A stretch of DNA of 52,114 nt from Methanobrevibacter sp. (lineage in GTDB: Archaea; Methanobacteriota; Methanobacteria; Methanobacteriales; Methanobacteriaceae), in contig NZ_JAFUHT010000021.1 in the NCBI RefSeq assembly GCF_017468685.1, forward strand, positions 1 to 52,114. Reading direction: 5' to 3'. Positions 8,788 to 17,438 of this stretch are shown one piece after another; within the stretch, counting starts at the first letter, position 1; each line of letters starts with the position of its first letter. The notes beneath the pieces were generated by a model that had not been told where the DNA came from, did no database searches, and saw nothing but the letters and a program-made list of their open reading frames with translations. The position numbers and the translations under genes are program-made.

Positions 8788-9099
8788 CATTATCAGCTTA
8801 CCCGTCGCAGGGTCTTTATAAACTTTACCCATTTCAGTATAACCCTGACCTGAACTATTTGAAGTATCAGGAGTATCGTTTAATTCTTGACCTTGGTCAA
8901 CTTCTGTCATTGTCTTTTGTTGCATTTGTTCTTGAATATTCTGGTCAGGATCAATCATTGCCTGCATGTTCCAGCTTATGATAACAAAAACTAAAAAACC
9001 TACAGCAATAACCAGCATTGCATCCACAAGGTTGGATGTACCAGCCATCGGGTCTTCTTCCACTCTTTTAGATCTACGTCTACTTTGTTTCCTTACCAT
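8776..9099 (-). CDS. DUF2149 family membrane protein, ExbD/TolR-like partner
   Basis: A 107-residue protein: a basic N-terminus (RKQSRRRSKR), PMAGTSNLVDAMLVIAVGFLVFVIISWNM as the single membrane helix with an Asp at its start, and a polar outer segment ending YKDPATGKLIMVEG. The membrane helix with a conserved Asp next to an ExbB-like gene is the layout of ExbD/TolR, in which that Asp carries protons. It follows the ExbB-like gene by 7 bases, so the two surely work together. Assignment to DUF2149 is from recall of the family's N-DxMLV core. Confidence 0.82.
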   Translation of the reverse strand: MVRKQSRRRSKRVEEDPMAGTSNLVDAMLVIAVGFLVFVIISWNMQAMIDPDQNIQEQMQQKTMTEVDQGQELNDTPDTSNSSGQGYTEMGKVYKDPATGKLIMVEG

Positions 9100-9106
9100 A
9101 AAATCA

Positions 9107-9751
9107 CTAGTTATTCATTTTGTCAAGAACTGAATCAATTAAAGCATCTAAATCAGATAAGTATCTGTCATACCATCCTGAACGGATTTTACCTATAAAG
9201 TAACATAAAGCACCAGAACCGATACCTACAATAGTAGTGTTGAATGCCACTGTCAATGAAGATGCTAATGTATTAATATCTCCAGCACCTAATGCTGCAA
9301 GACCCGGACCCATTGGAATTAAAGTACCCATTAATCCCAAGGTTGGTCCAATACGAGTAATAATATCAGTTTTTTGTAAATTATTCATTGTTTTTTCTTC
9401 TTCAAATTCAAATAATTTACGTGCAAGTGCTTCTCTTGAGGCATCCCCCAATTCAGATGAAGCAGCAATTTCATTTAAAACCTTTTTTTGTGCTTTTGGA
9501 ATATTGGCATTAGTAATAACGTTTTTTAATGTTTCAACAGAATCTGCTCTATTGATATCATAAATCAAATCTCTAATTGTTCCAACGGGAACCTTACGTC
9601 TTGAAGTATACTCTGCAATAGCTCCACCCAATGTAATAATTGAAATGATAACAATAACCAGTAGAATTATCAGTACAGGTATTGTTAAACTTTGAGAAAT
9701 TACATCAAGAGAACCAGTTAAAAATTCTCCACCCGGAATATTTAAAGCCAT
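9107..9751 (-). CDS. MotA/TolQ/ExbB-like proton channel
   Basis: A 214-residue membrane protein: an N-terminal membrane helix (residues ~20-45), a cytoplasmic helical region (~50-120) with a DASREALARKLFEFEE heptad-like stretch, then two helices carrying the family motif IGPTLGLMGTLIPMGPGLAALGAGD and LASSLTVAFNTTIVGIGSGALCYFI. In bacteria ExbB/TolQ/MotA use the proton motive force to drive motion of a partner. Here the partners are DUF2149 (downstream) and DUF2162 (upstream, 12 bases away), so the three form one energised membrane module. What it drives is unknown. Confidence 0.9.
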   Translation of the reverse strand: MALNIPGGEFLTGSLDVISQSLTIPVLIILLVIVIISIITLGGAIAEYTSRRKVPVGTIRDLIYDINRADSVETLKNVITNANIPKAQKKVLNEIAASSELGDASREALARKLFEFEEEKTMNNLQKTDIITRIGPTLGLMGTLIPMGPGLAALGAGDINTLASSLTVAFNTTIVGIGSGALCYFIGKIRSGWYDRYLSDLDALIDSVLDKMNN

Positions 9752-9763
9752 ATTTTTTCACCT

Positions 9764-10474
9764 TTATCTTAAAATACTTCTGCCTCTTTTATTTAAAACG
9801 ATACCTCCAACAAGCAAAATAGCAAATGCTAAAATCACCATTAGGATATCCTGAGGAGAACTCATTGTAATTGGACTTGTAGTTTTTGATAATGCTCCTG
9901 CAATGTTTGGTATAACAATCGCTGAAAGCAAGAAATAAGCACCAAGTAAAAGCATAAAATTACCTAAAACAATAGGATAAGGCCTATTGATAACTTTAAC
10001 TATAGTATTTGATGCCAAATAAGTTACAATCATGACCCCAACAAGTGCAGCAGCTGCATACCAGCTTAAATTAAGTGAACTTACACCTATTGTTGGTGCA
10101 ACGATCAAAACACTTGCGATAATTGAACCAAAACAACATGGACAAGGAGCAATAATAGCTAGGGAAGTCGCAGTAGATGTATTCTTATCATGTATCTTCC
10201 ATTCTCTTATTGTAAACAAACCTGCAATAATCATTATTGAAGCCATTATAATGTAAAATATTGTATTATAACTATAAATTGCTTGAACAAGCTGTTCTGA
10301 ATATAAAGAAGCAATTGCTGAAATTAATACAACACCTCCACCATAAGCAATGCAGATTACTGCAAATAATTTTTTTGACAGGTCGGCCAATCCTGAAGCA
10401 AGTCCTATCTTTATTCCAAAAACAAGGACTGATGCGAAGATTCCAACTTGCCACAATACACTCATCATATCCAT
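9764..10474 (-). CDS. DUF2162 predicted transporter
   Basis: A 236-residue protein with about seven hydrophobic segments, resembling the SAP/LysE-like small transporters annotated as DUF2162. A conserved APCPCCFGSI motif in the middle of a membrane helix offers three Cys that could bind a metal ion, and this supports metal or thiol transport rather than a generic solute. First gene of the DUF2162-ExbB-DUF2149 unit. The ATG follows GGAG at 8 bases. A TATA-like CTTTTATATATC lies about 60 bases upstream, preceded by an inverted repeat at 10550-10571. Confidence 0.82.
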   Translation of the reverse strand: MDMMSVLWQVGIFASVLVFGIKIGLASGLADLSKKLFAVICIAYGGGVVLISAIASLYSEQLVQAIYSYNTIFYIIMASIMIIAGLFTIREWKIHDKNTSTATSLAIIAPCPCCFGSIIASVLIVAPTIGVSSLNLSWYAAAALVGVMIVTYLASNTIVKVINRPYPIVLGNFMLLLGAYFLLSAIVIPNIAGALSKTTSPITMSSPQDILMVILAFAILLVGGIVLNKRGRSILR

Positions 10475-10549
10475 AGTAAATTCTCCATGATAAAATTAAA
10501 ATTAATTAATTACATTTTAATATTAATCTAATAAGATATATAAAAGTTA

Positions 10550-10571
10550 TTAGATAGCGATATGTATCTAA
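10550..10571. promoter_or_regulatory. Inverted repeat upstream of the DUF2162 promoter
   Basis: TTAGATA (10550-10556) and TATCTAA (10565-10571) are perfect inverted arms with an 8-base spacer. They lie immediately upstream of the TATA box of the DUF2162-ExbB-DUF2149 unit, where archaeal activators bind. No other function explains the repeat. Confidence 0.5.
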
Positions 10572-10637
10572 GAAAACATCCTGAAAATTTATAATATAAC
10601 AAGTTAAAAAGAGTTAGGTTTTGAAAAAAAATAAAAA

Positions 10638-10661
10638 AATATTTCACAGATGTGAAATATT
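10638..10661 (-). terminator. Terminator of the surface-protein gene
   Basis: A 10-bp perfect stem AATATTTCAC/GTGAAATATT with a 4-base loop lies 6 bases after the stop codon; on the minus strand it is followed by TTTTTTATTTTTTTT. It separates this gene from the DUF2162 unit. Confidence 0.85.
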
Positions 10662-10666
10662 ATAAA

Positions 10667-12253
10667 TTAACGTTTTCGGTAACTTCTACCAAAAATTACA
10701 CACACTATTAAAATTGATGCCAATGTATATAAAATGTTAAACGGATTAGCATTTGAATTAACTGGCATGTCAACGATTTCATCAGATTTATTTTTATTGT
10801 CTGAAATATTAGTGACATTTTCCCTTGAAGTTTTATTATCAATGGAAGTCTTATTATCAGTAATATTAACACTGGCTGTTTGATTTAAATCCATTGCATA
10901 AACATTGGAAATAATCTTATGACTGCTTTTAGATGAACCATGATCTTTATGGTTAGTGGAAATCAATCCTCTAATTTTTGCCATATTATCCCCTTGTTCT
11001 TTTACTTTATCAGATTCAATTAACTCAGCAGCATTTGAATCGTATTTTAAAGCATATGATGTATATTTAGTATTTTTTACCACTATGAAATAAAATACTA
11101 AATCCTTCCATGATGGATCATCTACAGAAATTAAATGTTTTTCATTGAATTTTGGTCCCAAAGCGTCTAAAATTCCATCAAGAACCTTATCTGTTTTTAA
11201 ACCATCAACTTTAACATGACCTGCAGATGTTAAAACGTACAAATATGGATAATCATTAGGAATATCAACACCCTGTGATTTTAAGTAATTAATTGCCTCA
11301 TTACTTGCATCAACACCTATCTGATATAGGTTTAAGCTTGAAGATTCCTCCATAGATCTACCTACCATACTAACATCGAAGGACGCTTTTTCATCTGAAG
11401 AATTTGACTTCTCCAAAATAAACGCATCATCATCGAAATCCCTTGAGACGCCTAAAACATCAACAAGAGGCAAATCAAATTCATGTGGATAATATTTAAC
11501 AGTTTGAAGCTTATCTTTTCCACCTAAAAGTCCATCAGAATTTCCAATTTGATATGACGTAATATTTAAATCATATAAATTTCCACTAGTCCAGGAATCA
11601 ATAACCGACAATATCGAAGCAATTTCAATATCATGCAGTTTTAACTTTTCCAGATGACCAGCAGATATTCTTGGACCTACATTACCGCAATATATAGGGG
11701 TTGCATCGTTTTTATACAATGCAATTGTAAAAGATTTATCGTGTTTTACAAAGAATGCTACATATACTGAATCAGCAGTTGAAGATAATGATATAAGATT
11801 ACCATCTTCATAAGTTATATATCCATTAGAAGCATCTATTATTCCATTTAAAACACTTTCTGTGGTTTCATTATCAATCCTTGAAATTCCAGCATTTGAA
11901 ATTACCAATATATCTTCACCATCAATACTGACGGAATTGGTAAAATCCGAGGTGATTTCATATCCGAGTTCATAATTTCTATCAAGCTGTTGAGTGTGAA
12001 TATCCTCCTCATCAGCAGCATATAAAATATCCTGCGAGTCATCTTCACTTAAAGATATTATATCCGAATTATCATTTTCAAGTGAAACTTCCGATACTTC
12101 ACAATCACTGACTGCCTCCATTTGGATTTCGTCAGGACTATCCAGAATTGGAGCATCATCGCTTACAGTGATATTGTCACTGGCAGACACTGCACCAACC
12201 AAACTCAGAGTTAGTATCAATAAAAAAACCATAAACAAATTATGTTTTTTCAT
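10667..12253 (-). CDS. Exported, membrane-anchored surface protein
   Basis: A 528-residue protein. Signal peptide MKKHNLFMVFLLILTLSLVGAVSA with cleavage after A-S-A; a strongly acidic Ser/Asp-rich segment (residues ~25-95); two diverged copies of an alpha/beta domain of about 150 residues (first around ILVISNAGISRIDNETT, second around LYVLTSAGHVKVDGLKTDK); a Thr/Asn/Ser-rich stretch with many N-glycosylation sites; and a C-terminal membrane helix ending in FGRSYRKR. It is thus a cell-surface protein tethered at its C-terminus. Located just upstream of the ExbB-like module but with its own terminator. The domain is not one I can name. Confidence 0.75.
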   Translation of the reverse strand: MKKHNLFMVFLLILTLSLVGAVSASDNITVSDDAPILDSPDEIQMEAVSDCEVSEVSLENDNSDIISLSEDDSQDILYAADEEDIHTQQLDRNYELGYEITSDFTNSVSIDGEDILVISNAGISRIDNETTESVLNGIIDASNGYITYEDGNLISLSSTADSVYVAFFVKHDKSFTIALYKNDATPIYCGNVGPRISAGHLEKLKLHDIEIASILSVIDSWTSGNLYDLNITSYQIGNSDGLLGGKDKLQTVKYYPHEFDLPLVDVLGVSRDFDDDAFILEKSNSSDEKASFDVSMVGRSMEESSSLNLYQIGVDASNEAINYLKSQGVDIPNDYPYLYVLTSAGHVKVDGLKTDKVLDGILDALGPKFNEKHLISVDDPSWKDLVFYFIVVKNTKYTSYALKYDSNAAELIESDKVKEQGDNMAKIRGLISTNHKDHGSSKSSHKIISNVYAMDLNQTASVNITDNKTSIDNKTSRENVTNISDNKNKSDEIVDMPVNSNANPFNILYTLASILIVCVIFGRSYRKR

Positions 12254-12422
12254 AAACTCCTAACCTAGACATATAATTAATTGCTAATTATACCCACCTA
12301 GATTTACAGCAATGCAAAAAAGCATTACTAATTTAAATATATAATTTAATATTTATAAAAAACTTACTATAAAGTGAAAGTTTTAAGCTAACAACAAATA
12401 TAATATATATTAAAAAGAATTA

Positions 12423-13736
12423 ATGAGGCAAAAAATGTTTTGGAACGAAGAAATAGAAACAATGCCAAGGGAAGAGCTTGAAGAATTACAGTTAAAAAAG
12501 CTTCAAGCAACCGTTAAAAGAGCATTTGAAAAAATACCATATTATAATAAAAAATACAGTGATGCTGAAGTTTATCCTGAAGACATAGAAACTTTAAAAG
12601 ACATTGAAAAGCTACCATTCATTACAAAAGACGATTTGCGTGAAAGCTATCCGTTCGGATTATTTGCAGTGGACATCAAAGAAATCAAGGAAGTTCATTC
12701 ATCTTCAGGAACTACTGGAAAACCTGTTGTCTCAGGTTATACTGAAAAAGACCTGGATACATGGGCAGAAACTATTGCACGTGGACTGACAATGATGGGA
12801 ATAGGCGAAGATGATATTCTACAAAATACCCACGGATACGGATTGTTTACCGGAGGTTTTGGTGTTCATTACGGTTCACATAAGGTCGGAGCAGCAATCA
12901 TTCCAATTTCAACCGGCCAGACCAGAAGACAGATTGAAATCATGAAGGATTTTGGAACCACAGGACTTATTTTCACACCATCATATGGTATTCATTTGGC
13001 TGAAGTTGCCCTTGAAGACGGAATTGATCCTAAGGAACTTGACATTAAAGCAATAGGATTCGGTGCAGAAGGATGGACTGAAGAAATCAGGACAAGAGTT
13101 GAGGAACTCTTTGGATGTAAAGCATACAACATTTACGGATTGACAGAACTAATGGGTCCGGGTGTCGGTATCGAATGTAGTGCACAAAAAGGTCTGCACA
13201 TTGCAGAAGACATATTCTACCCTGAAATAATCAATCCAGATACCCAACAGGTATTGGGTGAAAACCAGCCTGGTGAATTGGTACTGACTAATATTGACCG
13301 TGAAGGAATGCCAGTTATAAGATTCAGAACAAAAGACTTGACCAAAATTACACGCGAACCATGCGAATGTGGAAGAACACATGCAAGAATGAGCAGAATA
13401 ACAGGCAGATCTGACGATATGATTAAGGTAAAAGGAGTAGCTATTTTCCCATCACAAATCGAAAAGGCATTGCTTAAGGTTGGTGATGCAGAGCCTCATT
13501 ACATGATTATAGTTACAAGACCCGGAACACTTGATGAAATTGAAGTTAAAGTGGAAGCATCACAAGAGATTTTCTTTGACGGAATTAAGGAAATGATGAA
13601 TGTTCAAAACAAGATTGCAAAATCCATCGAAAATGAAACAGGAATCAGAGTAAAAGTAACACTGGTAGAACCAAAAACCTTACCAAGATTTGAAGGAAAA
13701 GCAAAAAGAGTAATTGATAAAAGGAACTTGCACTAG
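12423..13736 (+). CDS. paaK: Phenylacetate/aryl-acetate CoA ligase
   Basis: ATP-dependent ligase joining CoA to phenylacetate or related aryl acids. The 437-residue length is normal for PaaK. Motifs: SSSGTTGKPVVS (AMP-binding loop), IYGLTELMGPGVGIEC (A5 region), GRSDDMIKVKGVAIFPSQIE (hinge and C-terminal domain). In gut methanogens this enzyme, with indolepyruvate oxidoreductase, lets the cell build aromatic amino acids from aryl acetates made by other microbes. An ACT-domain gene follows after 5 bases. Ribosome binding site GAGG precedes the ATG; an upstream TATATATTAAAAAG may be promoter. Confidence 0.93.
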   Translation: MRQKMFWNEEIETMPREELEELQLKKLQATVKRAFEKIPYYNKKYSDAEVYPEDIETLKDIEKLPFITKDDLRESYPFGLFAVDIKEIKEVHSSSGTTGKPVVSGYTEKDLDTWAETIARGLTMMGIGEDDILQNTHGYGLFTGGFGVHYGSHKVGAAIIPISTGQTRRQIEIMKDFGTTGLIFTPSYGIHLAEVALEDGIDPKELDIKAIGFGAEGWTEEIRTRVEELFGCKAYNIYGLTELMGPGVGIECSAQKGLHIAEDIFYPEIINPDTQQVLGENQPGELVLTNIDREGMPVIRFRTKDLTKITREPCECGRTHARMSRITGRSDDMIKVKGVAIFPSQIEKALLKVGDAEPHYMIIVTRPGTLDEIEVKVEASQEIFFDGIKEMMNVQNKIAKSIENETGIRVKVTLVEPKTLPRFEGKAKRVIDKRNLH

Positions 13737-13741
13737 GTGAT

Positions 13742-14176
13742 ATGATGAAAATCAAACAACTATCAATATTTTTACAGAACAGAATGGGCAGCTTATCAAA
13801 ACCACTGGAAGTATTGACCTTCGCAGATGTTAACATCAGAGCAATGTGTATGGCAGACACATCCGAATTCGGTATCTTAAGACTTGTGGTTGACGATCCG
13901 ATTAAAGGAAAGGATGCACTTGAAGAAAACAACTTTCTGGTTAAAATAACAGACATCATAGGTGTTGAAATGACAGATACTCCTGGAGGATTGACTACCG
14001 TTTTAGGAGTCATCAAAGATAATCTGATTGATTTGGAATATCTTTACGCATTTTCACATGACAAGGAAGGCAAAGCTATCCTATTACTGCATGCAGATGA
14101 CATTGATAAGTTGATTTCCGTTTTAAGTGAAAACAATATACCAATCGTTTCTGCTGAAGAAGTTTACAATTTATAA
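13742..14176 (+). CDS. Tandem ACT-domain amino-acid-binding protein
   Basis: A 144-residue protein made of two ACT domains: residues ~1-68 (MKIKQLSIFLQNRMGSLSKPLEVL) and ~70-144 (DTPGGLTTVLGVIKDNLID). The turn motifs NRMGSL and TPGGLT are where ACT domains bind amino acids at their interface. Such stand-alone ACT proteins are the usual companion of paaK in archaea and probably report aromatic amino-acid levels to the ligase. GGTGAT serves as ribosome binding site and overlaps the end of paaK; the start could be either of two adjacent ATGs (13742 or 13745). Confidence 0.9.
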   Translation: MMKIKQLSIFLQNRMGSLSKPLEVLTFADVNIRAMCMADTSEFGILRLVVDDPIKGKDALEENNFLVKITDIIGVEMTDTPGGLTTVLGVIKDNLIDLEYLYAFSHDKEGKAILLLHADDIDKLISVLSENNIPIVSAEEVYNL

Positions 14177-14346
14177 ACTTCTTTAATTCTATTTTTTCAA
14201 AAAAAAAATCCTTTTAAAAACCATACCATATAGATATACTAGAACAAACATACTTATTTTTTCTAAAAATTGCTTTCACTTTGAAATATTGACCTGAAAA
14301 CAAAGCAAAATTACTTATAAAAACAGGAACAAATTTAATTCCTGTT

Positions 14347-14979
14347 GTGGTTAGAATGATTGTCAAAATCGATAATAGAGAAACAAACAGGCATTGCGAA
14401 GCCATTAAGCAGTACAGCAAAAATCACAAAATTATCATTGAGGAATTGTCCGTAGGAGATTTCATTTTCTCAGACAAAAATGTTGAAGTTGTTTTTGAAT
14501 ACAAAACATTCAATGACTTCAAAAATAGCGTTAAGGAGGGAAGAGTTTTTGATCAGGCCATAAGACAATACAATAATTTTAGACACCACTTCATAATTAT
14601 TGAACTGGACAAGAAAAACCCTGAATTATACAATAACAAATACTATTGTGAAGCAATAGCCAGTTTGAACACATTCACCACAGTGATAATTTGTCAAAGC
14701 AAAAAATTGGCACTTAAAATGATGGAAAAACAGGCAGAATCATGTATTGAAATAGACCCTCTGACAAAAAAGCCGCCTGAAAAATCAGATAATGTCGCAT
14801 ACAATTATCTGAGACTGATTAACGGCATTAATAACGTTAAAGCTCATACAATATGCAAACACCTTAATCTGAAGACATTTGAAGATTTAAGAAATGTTAC
14901 AACAAAAAAATTAGTTAAAGTACCAGGGATTGGCCCGATAACTGCATTAAAAATTACAAAATCAATACATGTAAACTAA
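14347..14979 (+). CDS. Stand-alone ERCC4/XPF-family nuclease with HhH tail
   Basis: A ~210-residue protein with an ERCC4 nuclease domain (residues ~4-130): VDNRE-like KIDNRETN, GDFIFSDKNVEVVFEYKTFNDF, GRVFDQAIR. The usual ERKxxxD becomes EYKxxxD: Glu, Lys and Asp are kept, Arg is Tyr. Residues ~155-205 form a helix-hairpin-helix (LVKVPGIGPITALKI). It resembles the C-terminal half of archaeal Hef, without the helicase, and should cut branched DNA. The message may be leaderless: TATA-like CTTATAAAA at 14314 predicts a start near 14344. The GTG at 14347 or the ATG at 14356 is the start; the ATG gives the more typical end. Confidence 0.85.
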   Translation: MVRMIVKIDNRETNRHCEAIKQYSKNHKIIIEELSVGDFIFSDKNVEVVFEYKTFNDFKNSVKEGRVFDQAIRQYNNFRHHFIIIELDKKNPELYNNKYYCEAIASLNTFTTVIICQSKKLALKMMEKQAESCIEIDPLTKKPPEKSDNVAYNYLRLINGINNVKAHTICKHLNLKTFEDLRNVTTKKLVKVPGIGPITALKITKSIHVN

Positions 14980-15666
14980 TCAGCTGAATTCAACCAGCAG
15001 GTCAAAGAGTTCCTTGGTTTTGTCAGTTACTGTCCTTTCAGAAACATCTTCCGGTGCTTCATAGACAAATGTAGGATAGCCTGCCTGCGCAATTGGCTTT
15101 GAAACAAGAACTGCTGAAGTTGATTTGTAGGTTTCATTGCCTGTAACCGGATAATAGTTGAAATCACTTGTTTCATTGATTTTTTTAGCTATATCAACAG
15201 ATGCATTATCCATTTCAGGTGTGGCCACATAGAACCAGTCCCCATAGTCAGGATTGTGTGAATGGCTGATTATTACTGCATCAGCATCAGAAGAGGTTAC
15301 ATCAGGATTAACATAATCATGTACAAGACTTTCACCGTTGGCTCTTCCCTGCTTGTAATCTTCAGGATTTTGAGTTACTGTAACCTTGTAGCTGATTATC
15401 TTGACATTATCATTGCCATATTCCTTGGCGGCTTCAATTTCAGGGTCAATTGATAATGTTTCCCGTGGATGAATTCCAGTTATTAAAGCAATGCTTACAT
15501 CGGCACTGGCATTTCCAGATATTCCCTTCTCGACTGTGCCTATGCCTGTATCGGCAATTGTAGTGTAGTTAATGTCATTGTAGTTCTTATTGGTCTCTGT
15601 TAAAACTAAACCGCCAATGATTAGCAGTATAACTACAATGAGTATTAATTTTGTCTTTCTCTGCAA
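14980..15666 (-). CDS. Membrane-anchored M14-like metallopeptidase homolog
   Basis: A 228-residue protein with an N-terminal signal anchor (KLILIVVILLIIGGLVL). The rest faces outside. GIHPRETLS holds the HxxE zinc pair of the M14/succinylglutamate-desuccinylase fold, ISHSHNPDYG offers the third ligand and TFVYEAPED the catalytic Glu position. It is a paralog of the protein at 16741, which has the same order of motifs. Together they flank mptG. Substrate unknown; a cell-wall or peptide amidase is possible. Its stop directly adjoins the end of the convergent nuclease gene. Confidence 0.7.
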   Translation of the reverse strand: MQRKTKLILIVVILLIIGGLVLTETNKNYNDINYTTIADTGIGTVEKGISGNASADVSIALITGIHPRETLSIDPEIEAAKEYGNDNVKIISYKVTVTQNPEDYKQGRANGESLVHDYVNPDVTSSDADAVIISHSHNPDYGDWFYVATPEMDNASVDIAKKINETSDFNYYPVTGNETYKSTSAVLVSKPIAQAGYPTFVYEAPEDVSERTVTDKTKELFDLLVEFS

Positions 15667-15686
15667 AATCTACACCAGAATAATTA

Positions 15687-16670
15687 TTATTTTTCAATGA
15701 CAAATCCATGGTTTTGTGCTTTGGTTACAAATACCGTTCCCTTATCACCAATGATTTCCTTGGTCTTTTCAACAATATCTGCATTGGATTCATCAAACAT
15801 TGTGTATAATACAGGTCCGAATGAACTGATTCCCACACCATAAGCTCCTGCATCTTCAATAGCTTTCATTGTAGGAAGGTAACTGTCATCAAGGCTGTGT
15901 TCCAATTTGTTGAATCCTACTTTTTGAAGTTCACTTACAGCCCATCCGAAGTTTTTGATGTCCTTTTCAAGCATAAATGGTACGAGATTCATTAAAATTA
16001 AGTGTGATACCTGTTCCACTTCCTCTTTTGGGATAGGACAATATGTCTGGAATACATCCACTTCATCATCACCTTCCATATGTTTTTCAATATGTGGAAT
16101 GGCAATTAATATATTCCATTCTTCAGGGAAGTCATATCTTGCAATCAATGTTGCAGGTTTTGCCTGTGATGCTCCTGAAGGTAAAAATAATGGTTTTTCC
16201 TCTTTACTGTGACCACCGTCAAGGATGAATCCACCTAAATCGTGAGTGTAGGTTCCAATACCAGAGGTTCCTCCTCTTCCTACAATACTGCTTAGTTCAC
16301 GACTTTCAATTTCAATTCCCATGGTTTCAGTTATCAAGTGGGCTGTTGAAACTGCAATTTGTGTTCCGCTTCCAAATCCTGAATGTGGAGGGTAGGTATT
16401 GTGAACTGTGAATTTGAAACCTGAATCAATGCCAAAATAATCTATTGTTTTTTGAGCTGCATCAGGTATTTTTTCTCTGCATTCTTCTATTGCTTCTGAA
16501 TCTGTTACTGTATCTGCAAATTCAAGTGTTATGCCACTTTCGGTTTGCTCGACTTCCAGGACAAATTGTGGATCAGCTAATGCTAAACCAATTCCACCAT
16601 CGACTCTTCTATATGACCCGTTTAAATCAATTAAGGACATATGTATTCTTGAAGGTGCTCTAATTATCAT
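15687..16670 (-). CDS. mptG: Beta-ribofuranosylaminobenzene 5'-phosphate synthase
   Basis: Joins 4-hydroxybenzoate or 4-aminobenzoate to PRPP, with CO2 loss, the first committed step to tetrahydromethanopterin. It belongs to the GHMP-kinase fold: MIIRAPSRIHMSLIDLNG at the start, PPHSGFGSGTQIAVSTA as the glycine-rich loop, GRGGTSGIGTYTHDLGGFILDGGHS, and the C-terminal GAYGVGISSFGPVLYT. Family length is ~325-335. An ATG at 16685 is also possible; the internal ATG at 16670 gives the family's usual N-terminus and has GATGTGA ahead of it. The TATA box CTTTTATATATT lies about 50 bases upstream. Confidence 0.95.
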   Translation of the reverse strand: MIIRAPSRIHMSLIDLNGSYRRVDGGIGLALADPQFVLEVEQTESGITLEFADTVTDSEAIEECREKIPDAAQKTIDYFGIDSGFKFTVHNTYPPHSGFGSGTQIAVSTAHLITETMGIEIESRELSSIVGRGGTSGIGTYTHDLGGFILDGGHSKEEKPLFLPSGASQAKPATLIARYDFPEEWNILIAIPHIEKHMEGDDEVDVFQTYCPIPKEEVEQVSHLILMNLVPFMLEKDIKNFGWAVSELQKVGFNKLEHSLDDSYLPTMKAIEDAGAYGVGISSFGPVLYTMFDESNADIVEKTKEIIGDKGTVFVTKAQNHGFVIEK

Positions 16671-16740
16671 ATTTTTCACATCCAATTTTTTACTTTCAAT
16701 ATATATTTGTTGTTAATAATATATAAAAGGTTAATATGGA

Positions 16741-17391
16741 TTAGAATACCAAATTATCAACTGTAATTATTAATTTAGATGCCAAATTGCATGAAACTTC
16801 AAATTTTTCATATGAATAGCATTCATATACAATTGTTGGAATGCCAGAAGCTGCAGTCGGTTCAGTAATGAATGGCGGACTGGACCTAAATTCCGGTGCA
16901 TAATATACAATTTCATCAATTTCATCAAGTATCTGATTCAGGAATTTTGTGGATGAATCATCAAATCCTGGTGCGAAAATGAAATTGGTAATCTTATACT
17001 CGCCAGGACCTGCAGATCCACGGTTTGAGTGAATGTCTAAAAACAAGTCATATTTCTTGTCAATGATATCATCTTTTATGAACTCCTGAGCCAATTTCTG
17101 GCCTTCAAGACGACCTTCGGTTTCTGATGCCTTATCATTGACATTGATGTTGTAAATATAATAACAATATTTTAAATCATCTTTAGGTGTTAGCATGTCA
17201 AACAGTGCCCTGTGCGATTTGCTTTCAAGAGGATGCATTCCTATTACATAGGCAATCTTGATTTCTGATTCCTCATTGCCGAATGGACCATGCAAGTGCA
17301 CAGTACCCAGTTCGTTTTCACCGAGCAGTATGGAATCGTATTGTGCTGAGTCTATTTGAGCTTCGCTAGTAGGACCCTCTGAATATTTCAT
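16741..17391 (-). CDS. M14-like metallopeptidase homolog, cytoplasmic
   Basis: A 216-residue protein without signal or membrane segment. It keeps HxxE in GMHPLESKSH, the third zinc His in LFLDIHSNRGSAGPGEYK and the catalytic Glu region in IVYECYSYEKFE, the layout of succinylglutamate desuccinylase/aspartoacylase and zinc carboxypeptidases. It is a soluble paralog of the anchored protein at 14980. AGGTG is the ribosome binding site. The neighbouring mptG is a separate unit with its own TATA box. Substrate unknown. Confidence 0.72.
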   Translation of the reverse strand: MKYSEGPTSEAQIDSAQYDSILLGENELGTVHLHGPFGNEESEIKIAYVIGMHPLESKSHRALFDMLTPKDDLKYCYYIYNINVNDKASETEGRLEGQKLAQEFIKDDIIDKKYDLFLDIHSNRGSAGPGEYKITNFIFAPGFDDSSTKFLNQILDEIDEIVYYAPEFRSSPPFITEPTAASGIPTIVYECYSYEKFEVSCNLASKLIITVDNLVF

Positions 17392-17416
17392 TTAAACACC
17401 TAAAAAAAATAAGTTC

Positions 17417-17438
17417 AGACTAGAATATTATCTAGTCT
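17417..17438 (-). terminator. Terminator of the ferritin gene
   Basis: AGACTAG/CTAGTCT arms with an 8-base loop overlap the ferritin stop codon and are followed on the minus strand by TTATTTTTTTT. Confidence 0.75.
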
